DNA from: Rotaria sordida
Taxonomy: Eukaryota; Rotifera; Eurotatoria; Philodinida; Philodinidae
DNA: 64,000 bases
NCBI GenBank assembly: GCA_905250125.1
Contig: CAJNOL010001003.1
Location: 9,690-73,689, forward strand
Direction of reading: 5' to 3'
Shown here: positions 1-11,725 of the stretch, piece after piece
How the letters are laid out: every line of letters starts with the position of its first letter
Position numbering within the stretch: position 1 is the stretch's first letter
Notes under the pieces: model-generated
What the model saw: the letters and a program-made list of their open reading frames with translations, nothing else
Told to the model about the DNA's origin: nothing
Databases searched by the model: none
Position numbers and translations under genes: made by a program

Positions 1-1466
1 AAGTAACATCGTACAATCACTAGTAATAGTATTTTGATAGAAAAAGAAGTATTCTAGAGCAAAATAAATATTGCCAATTGATCCAGCATGTTGAAAAACA
101 TTATTAATAATAATTTGAAAAATATTTTACGCAAGATAAAATTGACAAAAACTCGATCAAATGCCGTTAGTATTTGATCCATAATGTTTGAACGACTTAA
201 GATAAAAATTTCGGCCTTTCGTAGATTTGTAGCTCGTCAGCTAAGGATTCTAGTCCACTCCTGAAAGTTTAAGATTTGTTGCATCTTCATAGGACAACAG
301 ACTGCTCTTTGAATATGACCATGCATCACTACCTATTTATGAAATAAATTTCAACAATTTTATATGAATCGATGCGCTGTCCCAGCCTCTTTCCAACGGT
401 GAAAACCGCAGCTCTCTATCTTGTTCCTATCAAAAGTTATTCAAAAAATACCCACGTGTCTTTTATTTTGAAATGGGCAACAGTATTGCAACCTCGATTT
501 GATATCATTGTAGCTGTCGAATAATTAGTGCATGTTTAGTAATATGAAAACACGATCTGACATTCTATGATCCAAAACGTGTTATTTTGGTCGTATTAAC
601 AATCGCTATTGGATCTTTTTTTCGTAGTCAGAAAATGTTTAGAGTCCCACAAATTGGTCACTAGTCCGAGAGCGAGACACGAGGACTTCTGGACCTCAAT
701 GAATACCGGTCCGGTATCCCGCACCGTGCTGGGCTCCTTAAGAGTGTCAAAGCACTGTAAAGTATGAGGAATGAAAAATTAGAATGATGATCAAAAGCTA
801 TAAGTCTGAAGTTTCGCATATAATTAATTCTAAATATGTGTATGCATTAAAGTATAGAACACTTCCACTTAAATTCTGACTTCTAGATGGATCGAATGAA
901 AAAACGTTTCTACTGTCCTAAGCAGATCTTCATAGAAGAAATAAACGTGTCATATACAGATGTCTAATGCGTACCACCATGAATAAAAAGTTGAGTCTCT
1001 AATGAATTCCTCGATATCTTATATGAGAAAGATTGACCAATATAGGTATAGGGATCATTTCTTTCTAGTTGCCAGTGCTATTACATCTTCAGGATTTAGC
1101 AGAAAGATTCCAGAATTTGCAAATTTTTTTTCTGAAATTTTTCTGGCTTCCGAATTTTTTTTCGAATTTCAGATATTTTCTATTCTAATCATATTTGACT
1201 TGTCTGTTAATATTCACAAAAAATTTATCAATGACTCGCAGGAAGTTCAAATTTTCCTTCTGTTGACGAGCTCAAAGGACCAATTATTTTTTCTCCATAT
1301 TTGCATATCTTTTCTCTCCGTCAACAATAGTAAAATGAATGAAAGATAATTGAACCTAAAGGTGTTGCCCCATCATTATTGTATGAAGCTATAAGGCCAT
1401 TTGGTTTACCAACAACGAATGATATTAACACGGAACCGTGTTACAAAATCTATTGAATTATTTTAA
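1..1466. other. Non-coding, probably decayed transposon flank
   Basis: I see no supportable gene here. Base composition is more balanced around 640-760 than in the rest of the window, which suggests old inserted DNA. Because the next feature is a dead hAT-like transposase, the stretch may be its eroded upstream half, but I could not read any hAT motif in it. Confidence 0.4.
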
Positions 1467-1961
1467 ATGAAAAATTTAAGTGAATATGATTTGTTTAATG
1501 AATTTAGTGGAATTCAAATGATATTTAAATCTATACAAGATAAAAATATTCTTCTGTTTGATCAAGTTCAATCATATATTAACCAGAAATCCAATCTAAA
1601 TACATTAGCAGCTACTTCAACAAAAGTCTTATTAAATAATGAAGCTCAAGAAGAACGGGACAGTAATGATAATGATTCAATAGAAAAAAAATATAATAAC
1701 AAAGGGAATTAGATCTGGTCATTTGTAGTCAATGGTTCTATCTGTTAAGTTTACGCCTTCACCTAATATGTACAAACTTCTCTTATTATTATTTTCAATT
1801 CCATATAGTAATGCATGTGTCGAAAATGTTTTTTCGACAATGAAACATTAATTCGATGATAAATGAAATAGTGTGTCAACAGAACTTATTGCAGCTGAAT
1901 TAAGAATTCATTTAAACTGATCTTTATCTTGTAGAAAAGCTTATGATTTTTTTTCTTATTG
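1467..1961 (+). pseudogene. Decayed hAT-superfamily transposase, C-terminal region
   Basis: This is the broken end of a hAT-type DNA transposase, the enzyme that cuts and pastes hAT transposons. An 81-residue open stretch (1467-1712) is followed in another frame by a readable C-terminal dimerisation motif from about 1792: SIPYSNACVENVFSTMKH, then, beyond stops, STELIAAELRIHLN. The P-S-N-A-x-V-E-x-x-F-S pattern is the hallmark of the hAT C-terminal (dimerisation) region. At least two in-frame stops and a frameshift interrupt it, so it is not functional. The motif assignment is seen directly; linking the 81-residue open stretch to it is inference. No terminal inverted repeats were found. Confidence 0.72.
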
Positions 1962-3751
1962 AAATTTGAACTGTTGAGATTTATTTATTCTAATGTAAAA
2001 TATTCTATTAAAAAAGAAGGTGTTAATTAATATTGAAATGTATAGTTTATTTTTCTTATGTAAATATATTTTGTGAAAATGAAGAATAAAGTTATTGATA
2101 ATCTACTTGAGAAAAACATGCTTCAAGCAGTTAAAACAGACTCTCGAAAGCGTTTCCGAATTTTTTCTCGACTTCAAAAAACAGATCTCGGAATTTTCCG
2201 GGATTTTGGATTCTCGTAGCTGTCAACTCTATCAGTTACACGATTTTTTTTTCTTCATTATTTGTCAATGATTATTTATCGATTGGATTTCGAACGATTC
2301 GATTAGTTAATAATTTGTTTCATGAAATATATTTTCATTGAATTTGTTACGATTTGAGATGTTGATCTAAGATATTTTTCTGTTATAAGACATTGAATGT
2401 TACTGTCCGTATAGGAGTGCATATTATCACTAGAAATATGTAATAATGTTGCGCCATATTCTATGATAGATAGAAGTGTATTTATGAGTAATTTTGTCTT
2501 TATTAACATGTCATATTTGATGGTAAACGCCTATATAGATATGGTATTGTTCGAGTAGGGTTATTTATTTTTGTTGATATAGTTGAATTGAATAGATTTC
2601 TATTGTTTAAATCTGCTAATTAGATTCGTTTTCTATAGAATATATCTTAAAGATTTGTTAATCGAGATGAATTGATAGATTCTATTCTTTTTGTATTCGT
2701 ACTAATTATATTCTGTATTTATATATCGTAAAAATCGAATATTTATAAAAATAATTAAATGAAAAAAAAAGTAAAATGTGTTGTGAAAAGATAATTGATA
2801 TATGATCTTAAAAAAAATAAAAAAATTTTGAAATATTATTTAAATGTCTCTGGATAGATAATTGAGTATAGTGTTATTCTAATGTTTGATAAGAGGATAT
2901 GTGGTGAAAGTATCTTAAATTTTATTTTTGTTGTTCTAATTTGATCGATGATAAAAATTTCTATAGAATAACAAGTAAACAAAGATCCACTAGAAGGAAT
3001 GACAGTGAAAACAAGAGAAGAGTCGACGACGGTTTTTTTTACACTTGATTACCAATCTATAGAAAGAAATCGAGATAAAGAACAAGAAAAAAACGATGGA
3101 TCCTTTCCTTTGGTTAGATTTTTTTTTTTTCTTTTCTTATAGTTGAAGATGTATGTGTCTTGACCCGTATAAAGAGTTTTTTTTCTCGTTTCGTCAATCA
3201 TGTTGAGACGTGTCTTTGGATATATATTGGAGCATGTTCTGCAACGATACTCTCAACAAATCGACACAACGATTCTTCTATAGAAAAGAAAAAAAAAATG
3301 CCAACTCTATTCTCATAGATTATTTGACAACATGCCGATAGATGAGAGAATGTCGTTCTTCTCCTGGTTTTTTTTTTCTTCGACGAATATGATAGACATT
3401 GGTTTCTATTGATGATTATTATTATTCTAGAGAAAAAAAAAAGAAAAAACGAAGAAGAAGCATCGTCCTTGTCTCATTTATGGTTAGATATTATTATTCT
3501 CGAATAAGGACAAGTACTGGTTAAACAATATACATTAAATATAACAATAATACCAATATTTATTTCAACCCTTTTTTTTTCAAATTTATTACTATATTTA
3601 CACATCGACTTTATTTTAATTATTTTACTTATTTATTTATTCATTTATTTATTTATTTATTTATTTATTTATTGATAAAAATTTCTTTTCTTATCAAATA
3701 AACGAAAAAAAAAATCATTTAGATTTAAATTTAAAAAAAAATGAAATAAAA
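1962..3751. other. Intergenic, low-complexity, upstream of GPCR
   Basis: AT-rich DNA with many T and A runs and no credible coding sequence. It must contain the promoter of the GPCR that follows, but no core element can be singled out at this composition. Confidence 0.5.
3628..3672. repeat. (TTTA)n simple repeat
   Basis: About eleven units of a TTTA-type microsatellite, slightly interrupted, lying roughly 80 bases upstream of the GPCR start codon. Confidence 0.9.
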
Positions 3752-6400
3752 ATGTCTTCAAATGTGAATATTAGTTTAAATTCTAATGGAAATAAAATAA
3801 TCTTAACAAATGTCTCATCAATTGAAATAATAATATTATATTTAATAGGAATAAGTGGAATATTAATAAATATATTAACAATGATATATTTATTAATAAT
3901 AGCAGCATATAAAATGAAATCATCATGTTTTTTATTTCATCATTGTTTTATTTGTTTAATATTATCAATATTATCTTTACCATATATATTAAGTTTTTCA
4001 AATTATTCAATTGGATGTCATTATTTAGGAAATATTCAAGTTACTTGTGTTACAGCTCAATTATTAAATATGGCTGCTATGGTTGCTAATGAAGCTTATA
4101 CATTTGAAGATCTTATTCATCAAGATTTATATTCAAATCATTCACATTTGAATTCAAATTCTTATCAATATAAATTAAAACAATCAAATAAATCAACAAT
4201 ATCATGTGGTTGTCTTTCTTTTGGAATTTTAATTATTTGGTTTTCTTCTGTTATACTTCATTTAGGTAACATTTAAATAACAAAAATTTTTTTTTTCTTC
4301 GATTTTCACTATATTTAACAATATAATCACATCTTAGATATATTTAAGATCAATATATTAATAAATACGGAGAAAAATTTTATTTTTTTTGAAAAAAAAA
4401 AATAAATTGAGAAAAACTAATCAATATGTAAATATTGATTAATTAATAAAAATGAGATTTGAATAAAATTTAAAATAATTTTCTATTTCTAAATAATATT
4501 TAAAATAAAATAAAAATCGTTTTGTTTTTTCAATATTTTATTGAGAATAAAACAAATGGTTATTTGTTAAATAGAATTTGATTTTGTTTTTAAATTGAGA
4601 TTAGATTTCAAACTAATAGATTTATTCTTAAAGATAATTATATCCAAGAAATTTATTTTTCACATTTTTTTCTTATTCTCAACTTATTTTTCCAAAGATG
4701 AAGATTTTTTTTCTTTTCTTTGATTTAAGTCGAATAAATGAGATTTGTTTTAAATAAAACCATTGAAAAATCTAACTATTAGAATAAAACTCGATTAAAT
4801 CTTAGTTAATTAAAAAATAAATTAATGTTTTATAAATAAAATGTTATCTTAGGTATAACAATGATTGGTAGTGAATCAAAATATTATTATGATAATGATG
4901 GTAAATATTGTAATTTTATAATAAGAGATTTTCGTGGATATGTGTTAACATTAATGTGGATAATAATAACAATATTTTCTTTAATGATAACAATAAGATA
5001 TATTCATAAAATCTTAACTGAAGTATCATCGAAAAGGCGACATAATCAACCATTACTTTCATTATCAATTATTGGTAAACATCATGGACAAACAATAGCA
5101 ACACGAGATATAATTATGCAACAAATTCAATTAAGAATTAAACTTAATATATTACTTATTATTCTTTTTATTATTTTTTGGTTTCCATTATTTATTGTTA
5201 CATTATGTAATATTAAATTTAAAATACGGCAACAAATTCTTAGGTTTGATCTGATACTTTTTTTTTTTTTTTTTTTTTTTTTTTATTAGAATTTTAAAGA
5301 AAATTATCTAAAAAATATTTTTTTTCTTTTATTTGACATAATTCAATATATTATTTATCCTTTGATTAAAACTTTCGAAAATATTTTTAAAAAAATTCTA
5401 AAAAGAGTTCGATTTATAGAATTTATCTTAAATAGTTAAAAGAATTGAAACAAGTTTTTTAACCTTATTTTATCTATTCATTCAATATTGATTTAACTCT
5501 TTTTTTCATTTAGAGATAATTATCATAAATAATTATATATAATTAATAAATTTATCTTTCATATATTAACTATCGAATAAATTATTTGAAAATGATTATT
5601 AAATATATATTCAAGAGTTTATTTCTAGTCAATAATATAACTATATAATCTTTTTAAATAATTTATTTAAACAATATTTTATTCAATCACTTTTGAGACT
5701 TTTTATATCTTTATTTAGTTAATTATTCAGTTCGAATTGAAATTATTTTGAAAAAATCTTAAATAAAATTATTCTTTTATCAATATATTGATTTTATATA
5801 TAAAATAAGATAAATAATATAAAATATTTTATCTTGAAGAAACAAATTAAAATAAATAAAAATTTATTTAGATATTTATTGTTATTAGCATGGTCAAATT
5901 CTTCAATATCTCCGTTAACATATTATTTATTATTATCAAAATGTAATTATTTGTCAATATTATGTTGTAAAAAAGATCGTCGAACAACATATGATTCATT
6001 AACAACATATTATAATAGAATAGGTGATAGATTTCATGATATTGGAATATCAAATCAATATGATAAACAAGATAAACAAATATCTTTATTTAAAAAAAAA
6101 TCAATTCCAATGAATTTTATTGAAAATAATCTAATTAATAATTCAATTGAAGATTTAAATGAAAAAAAAATTCGATTAAAAAATTCCAAAGAAAATAATT
6201 ATAAATTAAATGATTTTTCAAATAATAATTCATCATCTTCAGATAAATTTAATTCAAAAACAAATTCGATTTTTGTTAAAGAAATTGAAAATAATATTGA
6301 TAATACATCATCATTTGATTCATTAACAACAATTAATTATAAACAAGATCAACCATTTAATGGATTAATTGTTACTAGTACTAAACACGTCCATTTGTGA
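3752..6400 (+). CDS. Class A-like G-protein-coupled receptor, orphan, no DRY motif
   Basis: A seven-transmembrane receptor of the plasma membrane in three exons, 3752-4265, 4853-5243 and 5872-6400, predicted 477 residues. Both introns have GT-AG ends and join in frame (phases 1 and 2). Seven hydrophobic segments lie near residues 24-50, 60-80, 94-115, 153-171, 200-223, 268-290 and 302-322. N-glycosylation sites precede TM1. C89 (before TM3) and C191 (second outer loop) can form the family disulfide. TM6 has FWFP in place of CWxP, and TM7 has NSSISPLTYY in the NPxxY region. Counting from C89, the DRY triplet at the end of TM3 is replaced by N-E-A. The tail of about 155 residues is rich in Asn, Ser and Lys. 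No ligand class can be assigned; a peptide-type orphan receptor is only a guess. ATG 3752 is the first in frame and precedes TM1 by about 20 residues. Confidence 0.85.
4266..4852 (+). other. GPCR intron 1
   Basis: A 587-base AT-rich intron, GT at 4266 and AG at 4851-4852. No coding content or inserted element was seen. Confidence 0.8.
5244..5871 (+). other. GPCR intron 2
   Basis: A 628-base intron, GT at 5244 and AG at 5870-5871, beginning close to a long T run (about 5259-5284). It separates TM6 from TM7. Nothing else was seen in it. Confidence 0.8.
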
Positions 6401-6774
6401 ATCGACTCTTTTTTTTTTTTTTTTTATTCATTTATTCATTATTTTATCATTATTCAGCCTTTTTTTTTTTATTATTTCATTCAAAATAATTTATCAATTT
6501 TTCTTTTTTTCATTTTATTTATTATTTAACTATATCATTTAGATATTTTCATTATTTCAATATTATATTGAAATATTTTACTTTTTTTTTCTCTTTTTAT
6601 TTAACAAAAAACAAACCAAATCCAACGTTTATATTATCGATAGAAATATTATAATCAGACGAGTTATTTTATATCACAATCGTTTATATAAACATATATT
6701 AATATATAGTTTATACCTCAAATACTTTTTAAAACTCAACATTATAGAAAGATCTCTACTATAAAGAGGTTACC

Positions 6775-7558
6775 TTTTTGTGTACTCAAAAAGCGAAAGA
6801 CACTCTACAATCGATCAGTGTGTCCGTCCGTCCGTCCGTTTACACGATAACTTTTAAAAGGAGAGTCCGATTGCGATGAAATTCTCTACACAGTTTAGTC
6901 TCAACAATATCTAGGTCGAGAGAAGAAGATGAGAATGATTCGCCGAGCCATTGCTGAGTTATTGCAAAAATACTCATTTTTCCCTATGAGAAGATCGACC
7001 TATCTCCGCTTTCATAAAAAACTTTTCCTATCATACTCAAAATAAAACACCAACTATTATATACCATTCAATAGAGAATTTCATGAGCTACAAAGTGGTA
7101 TATAAAACATAAGGAAACAAGAAAGCCAGCTCAGCTATTGCAAAGATAATTAAACGGTATTCGGTTCTGTTTTTGTCCACGCTCTAATTGATCCACAAAT
7201 AGAGCTCGTTCTTTCGATCACAAAGATGATAGTTCGAGATTTTCTGGGATGGAGAACTCGAATCTGTGCTCTATTCGCCTCGAAATCCCATTGGTTGAAC
7301 AGTAACCAATAGAAATGAAGTTATAGGAAAAACGACTTTCTTAGGATAAATGAAGGTGAAGAGTTTAAATCTGAGATGTATTCACCCCCAAATCCTATTG
7401 GTTAATCATTAGCCAATAGAAATCAAGTGTTTATAGATAAGGTTTTCCAGAATAATTTTTATATCTCCATATTCTAGAACGACTCATCTGTCTGATTGAC
7501 TTTTCTTCAGTACACATAACTCTCGGATTTAAATCCGAGGTTTCCACATTTATTTACA
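6775..7558. mobile_element. ~0.78 kb non-autonomous element, copy A
   Basis: Copy A of a dispersed repeat. Its left end carries GTACTCAAAAAGCGAAAG and its right end carries the inverted counterpart (CTTTT-like run then CAGTACAC), followed by TCGGATTTAAATCCGAG, itself a palindrome. The same sequence recurs, inverted, at about 27133-27916, and its two ends recur at 19199 and 20603-20660. There is a CCGT microsatellite near 6818-6838. No coding sequence was seen. Size, inverted ends and dispersal fit a MITE-like DNA transposon; the superfamily is unknown. Boundaries are good to about 10 bases, from comparing the copies. Confidence 0.8.
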
Positions 7559-9576
7559 ACAACGATTACTTTTTCGAACAAGCAGACACCTTTTACAAAT
7601 ATTTCAAGGGTCTTACTCAATAATATAACTGGATAGGAATCATTCTTACTTCTTTCCTCATAGATTTATCTTCTTCAAAAAGATAAAATTCAATTATTGT
7701 TAACATAGAGAATAACTCTCTAGTTGAGACTGTTTTTAATTTGTCAAATGTCTCTTATATAGGATCCTATCCACTATAGAGAGCTACTATTTCACCAAAA
7801 ATTACTCCGGGATACTCTAAAAAAAGTCTCCACTCTAGAGAGGTCTCCACTATATAGAACGTTCGATTCGAGAAAAAGTCACATCCGTCAGAGTGTGGAG
7901 CAGAGACCATCATAAGGCACCTTTTTTTTTCCCTGCCCTGCCCTGCCCTCCCATCAGGCCTGGCCGTATAAACAAACTTCATAATTAAACGAACTGAGAA
8001 CCTGATAAAAATCTGGTAGTCATTTTAACATATAATATTTCTCTTTTACTAATATTACTTGAAAGAGTTTTATCAGATATTTATGGATAAGACCAACATA
8101 GGAATGAGGAGAATTTTATAAAAATTTAATATATATGCACAAAAATAGTGGAATCTTCAAACATTTCTGATCCTTCGAACGCTTCCTATTGATACTTCAG
8201 GTTTTGACATACTTTTTTTGGACTTTTTAAGCAAAGTTTATTTTGAATAAGATTTTAAAAATAAATTCTTTATCGAATTCAATACTCGATCTTTGACAAA
8301 TGAATAAAATATTATGGAAGAGACATTCGGTGGTTGAATTATGACAATAGTTAATATAGAATTGACACCAACAATATTCTCAACTATAGTTGTCACAGTT
8401 GTGCTTACACATCTTATTTATTTCATTATTGGATCTATTTCACCTTACCTTCTCTTTTCTAACTGTTCGCCTCTTTATCATTCACTCTTGATTATCATTT
8501 TCGTAAAACAAATCCTTGTTTACCTATTTTATTACGGATTTCTATCCTTGAAAAGAGCCATATTAAATAGAAAGTTTGTGCGTTTATTCTCTTTTAGATT
8601 AGTAGAATGACCAATTTCCTATGCGATTTGTTTTTTTACGATAATAAACCTTATTATAAATTCTACCTTTGTTTGTTGCTCATTCGAAAATGCCTTTTGC
8701 TTTTGTTTGATCTATATTCATACTATTTCACCTTTTCGTATCTTCACTTGAGAAACGTTTTATTTAATATACCAAAACTAGAAGCCTTGCACTGAAACCC
8801 ATTGGTTGAATCTTGATCTTTTATTAATAGAGTTCTAGAGGAAGGAAGATTTTTAAAATCCGCCTGCTATTTGGACGTCTTAATGAATACCTCTATATAT
8901 ATTATTGAAATAAAATTCAACCATCTATCAACTAAACTCAATCTATAATGATAAACATGGATGACATATAATAAACAAGAAAAAATCGATAAAAATTTAA
9001 AAAGTTCCACAATGATAAGGTATGAAAGAATAAAATAAAAGATAAGATTTTTTTTATAGTTATTTGAACTATTTTTCATATAAAGGATAGATATTATATC
9101 GAAAATTTTTCTTTAATTTATCTTTATAGGAAAAAGTTCTCAGGGCTAAAAATGTTCTCCTGCCCTGTGACGGTCTCTGATGCAGAGTGTCCACTAAATG
9201 TAACTGTCGATTATAGAAATCTATTCACTATCGAATATTTTATTCTATTTATATGAATACCCATTTTAAACTAAAAAAAAGATTAATAAATGAAAATATA
9301 ATTTTATTTATCTTAATAATATAAATCTCCTTTGTAAAAGTTAACTCTTATTAATTGATTAAAATTTTTTTGTTTATATGAATAGTCAATAAAATTCTTT
9401 TGAGAGATCTTACTGATAGAATAAAAACGGTAAACTAAAAGATAAATATTCCTATATATATCAATAAATATGTTAACTATTTATTAAAACTATGGAGATA
9501 ATGAGTTGATTTATTGATTCTAGAATTGTTGTTTTCAATAAAAACAATATAGATTTATTCTTCTCAATGGTTCTAA
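7559..9576. other. Intergenic, no supported gene
   Basis: AT-rich DNA between copy A and the large foldback. It has a short CCCTG tandem repeat near 7932-7950. Hydrophobic open frames at 8341-8795 look like composition artefacts. Nothing else is supportable. Confidence 0.5.
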
Positions 9577-9668
9577 GACATTTGCGCGCGTGACATTTGC
9601 GCACACGACACTTGCGCGCAACGACACTTCCACGTATGTCACTAGTGCGCGCTACACTTCCGCGCAAA
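9577..9668. repeat. Left terminal minisatellite of the foldback
   Basis: About six degenerate copies of a ~15-base unit (GACATTTGCGCGCGT-like), very GC-rich against its surroundings. It is inverted relative to the array at the other end of the element. Confidence 0.85.
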
Positions 9669-10301
9669 ATAACATAGTTTATTTTTCCTGCGTTAAGTTG
9701 AAACATGTTCTAAATTTTCATTAACTATTCTATAGGTGTAGATGCAGAATAGATGTGTGGGAGGGTATGGCCACGGGTGCGCAACGCTGACGCACAGTGG
9801 AAGTTGGACAACTCGCTAGAAGTTTCGAATTGATGAACCGTTCGTTAAAGTGATCTGATCTGCTCGAACAGTTCACCTCAGATTACATGAACGGTTCAAA
9901 GACCGTTTTCGACCTAAGATGAACTGTTCACGTAGTTCAGCTCAAATGGAGACTTGATTCATGAAATCATCTAATCGACTTCGCCTTTTGAAAGAAACAA
10001 ATTCTGCATGGAAAACCAGGAAGCTAACACCGACATCTGCAACGCTAGAGGCATCATCTGGGCTTGTGGGGATACTACTTTGGATGGTAGATGCATCATC
10101 TGGATGTTGGAGATATCGCCGGATTTGCTAGGGCGGAAGCTCAGATCCCTCAGATTTCACTTGGATTATTAGCATAATTGCGGGTGATGCCAATAGCATC
10201 CCAGGTATAGGGATGGGAAGTTACCGTTCCCTGGGAACGGTAACGCTTGCAAGGGAAAAAATTACCAGTTATCGGGGAACGGGGGAACGAGCTTATTATA
10301 A

Positions 10302-10445
10302 GGGGGTACCCTTAGATCCTCAAGTCCTATACGATGGGGGTACCCTTGGGTCCTCAAGTCCTACTATTGGGGGATACCCTTAGGTCCTTAAGTCCTATTA
10401 TTGGGGGCGCCCTTGGCTCCTCAAGTCCTATTATTGGGGGTATCC
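10302..10445. repeat. Tandem repeat, ~33.5-base unit, left arm
   Basis: Units begin with a run of five G at 10302, 10336, 10369, 10403 and 10436. Each continues as TACCCTTGGGTCCTCAAG then TCCTAYTATT. It pairs with the inverted array at about 10785-10980. Confidence 0.92.
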
Positions 10446-10462
10446 GAGGGGGTTCAAATTTT

Positions 10463-10735
10463 TTTTCCTTATTGTGAGGGAAAGCGATGGGCATGTTCGG
10501 GCCAAATACAGGGTTATCGAGAGTGCTCTATCGATTGATGGGTATATGTAGGGGTTCCCATCCATCCAAACACTGAGAAATAGGATCCTGCTATATGACT
10601 GGTCCAAAAATAGACCAATCAGATTTCAGGAGCCCTTTTTTTGCTTATCATAAGGACAACACATAGCCATGTTCGGGCCGACCTTAGGGTTATCGAAGAT
10701 GCTCTATCGATTGATAGGTATATGTATGGGCTCCT
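10463..10735. repeat. Direct duplication in the foldback centre
   Basis: Two direct copies of about 100 bases (near 10463-10565 and 10632-10735). They share CATGTTCGGGCC, AGGGTTATCGA and GCTCTATCGATTGAT, and are separated by unrelated sequence including an ACTGGTCC/GGACCAGT-like patch. Confidence 0.85.
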
Positions 10736-10784
10736 ACTCAGTGCAACACGGCGAAAATACAGCTTTGGCATTTGTGCTTGAGAA

Positions 10785-10980
10785 CCCAAGGGCACCCCCC
10801 CCCCCCAATAATAGGACTTGAGGACCTAAGGATACCCCTCTAGTATGGGACTTGAGGACCCAGAGGTACTCCCAATAAGAGGAGTTGAGGACCCAAGGTA
10901 ACCCCCATAGTATAGGACTTGAGGACCTAACGGTACCTCCATAGTATGGGACTTGAGGACCCAAGAGTATTCCTTATAAT
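10785..10980. repeat. Tandem repeat, ~33-base unit, right arm (inverted)
   Basis: About six copies of the reverse-complement unit (GGACTTGAGGACC followed by a C run and an ATAGTATG-like spacer). It forms the inner right arm of the foldback. A run of about 13 C lies near 10795-10807. Confidence 0.9.
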
Positions 10981-11569
10981 AGGTCCGTTCCCCCGTTCCC
11001 TGGGGACTGGTAACTCCCCGTTAGCGTTCCCAGGTAACTGGTAACGGGACCGTTACTCGGGAACGGTAACGGTAACTTCCCACCCCTACCCAGGTAATGA
11101 TACTACCATCCTGATGATTCATCTAACATTCCAGTTATTGGTGTTAGCATATTAGTTTTTCAAAGAAAAATAGCCTTTGAGAACAGGTGAGATCCATGAG
11201 GTCGTTTTCTGAATCATATTTTGATCAGTAGATGTGGATGTGGAGCGAGGGTATGGGTATGGGTTTTGACCTGGATCTAAGTTCCAAGTGTGGTTTCTGA
11301 AGTGGGTTTGAATGTCGAACTGTGGTTTTAAGCAGCAGAGTCTCTATTCTCTTGATTTCGTTTCGATCCCACACCAAAACCCTGCAGTCACCAGTGTGGA
11401 AGTTAAAATGAGGCGAAACAGTGATAATTCCATCCAAGGTACTGAGTGGAAACAGCTGAATCAGTAATAACCTATTTCAACTCTGAGAGTGACAGTCACG
11501 CTAAAAGAACCGTTAATGAAACTTTAGAATATGTATTAACTTAACAGAGAAAAAAAAACTATCTCATTT

Positions 11570-11720
11570 TGCGCGAAAGTGTCGCGCGCGCTAGTGTCAT
11601 GCGCGGAAATGTCGATGTGCGCAAGAGTCGTGCGCGCAAGTGTTACACGCGCAAGTGTCGTGCGAGCAAATGTCGGCGCGCAAGTGTCGGCACGCAAATG
11701 TCACGCGCGCAAATGTCGTA
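11570..11720. repeat. Right terminal minisatellite of the foldback
   Basis: About ten copies of a ~15-base unit (GCGCGCAAGTGTCGT-like), the inverted counterpart of 9577-9668. Overlapping open frames rich in Arg, Ala and Ser across it are translations of the repeat, not genes. Confidence 0.88.
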
Positions 11721-11725
11721 CTACG

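Larger units (their letters stand above)
9577..11725. mobile_element. Large GC-rich foldback element with tandem-repeat ends
   Basis: A ~2.15 kb inverted-repeat element that stands out as GC-rich. Its outer ends are arrays of a ~15-base unit of the type GACACTTGCGCGC: left about 9577-9668, right, inverted, about 11570-11720. Inside, the arms pair again in reverse complement: GCTAACACCGAC near 10022 with GGTGTTAGCAT near 11140, and GGGAACGGTAAC-type sequence near 10210-10295 with 10985-11085. Further in are inverted arrays of a ~33.5-base unit. The centre (about 10450-10770) holds two direct copies of a ~100-base sequence. No transposase was seen. It resembles foldback transposons in architecture only. 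Confidence 0.85.

Noticed and set aside
1002-1349. 115-residue open frame, plus strand
   Set aside because: Phe/Ile/Ser-rich translation of T-rich DNA with no motif or splice partner; a chance frame.
7767-7982. 71-residue minus-strand frame
   Set aside because: Spans a CCCTG microsatellite and has no domain; the open length owes much to the repeat.
8341-8795. Two overlapping hydrophobic frames that could look like a frameshifted membrane protein
   Set aside because: Hydrophobic residues follow from T-rich codons; no family motif, no splice sites and no continuity of pattern across the frame change.
9577-11725. Possible CRISPR array or prokaryotic insert because of regular repeats and high GC
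   Set aside because: Units are contiguous without unique spacers, degenerate and in mirror arrangement; surrounding genes are spliced animal genes.
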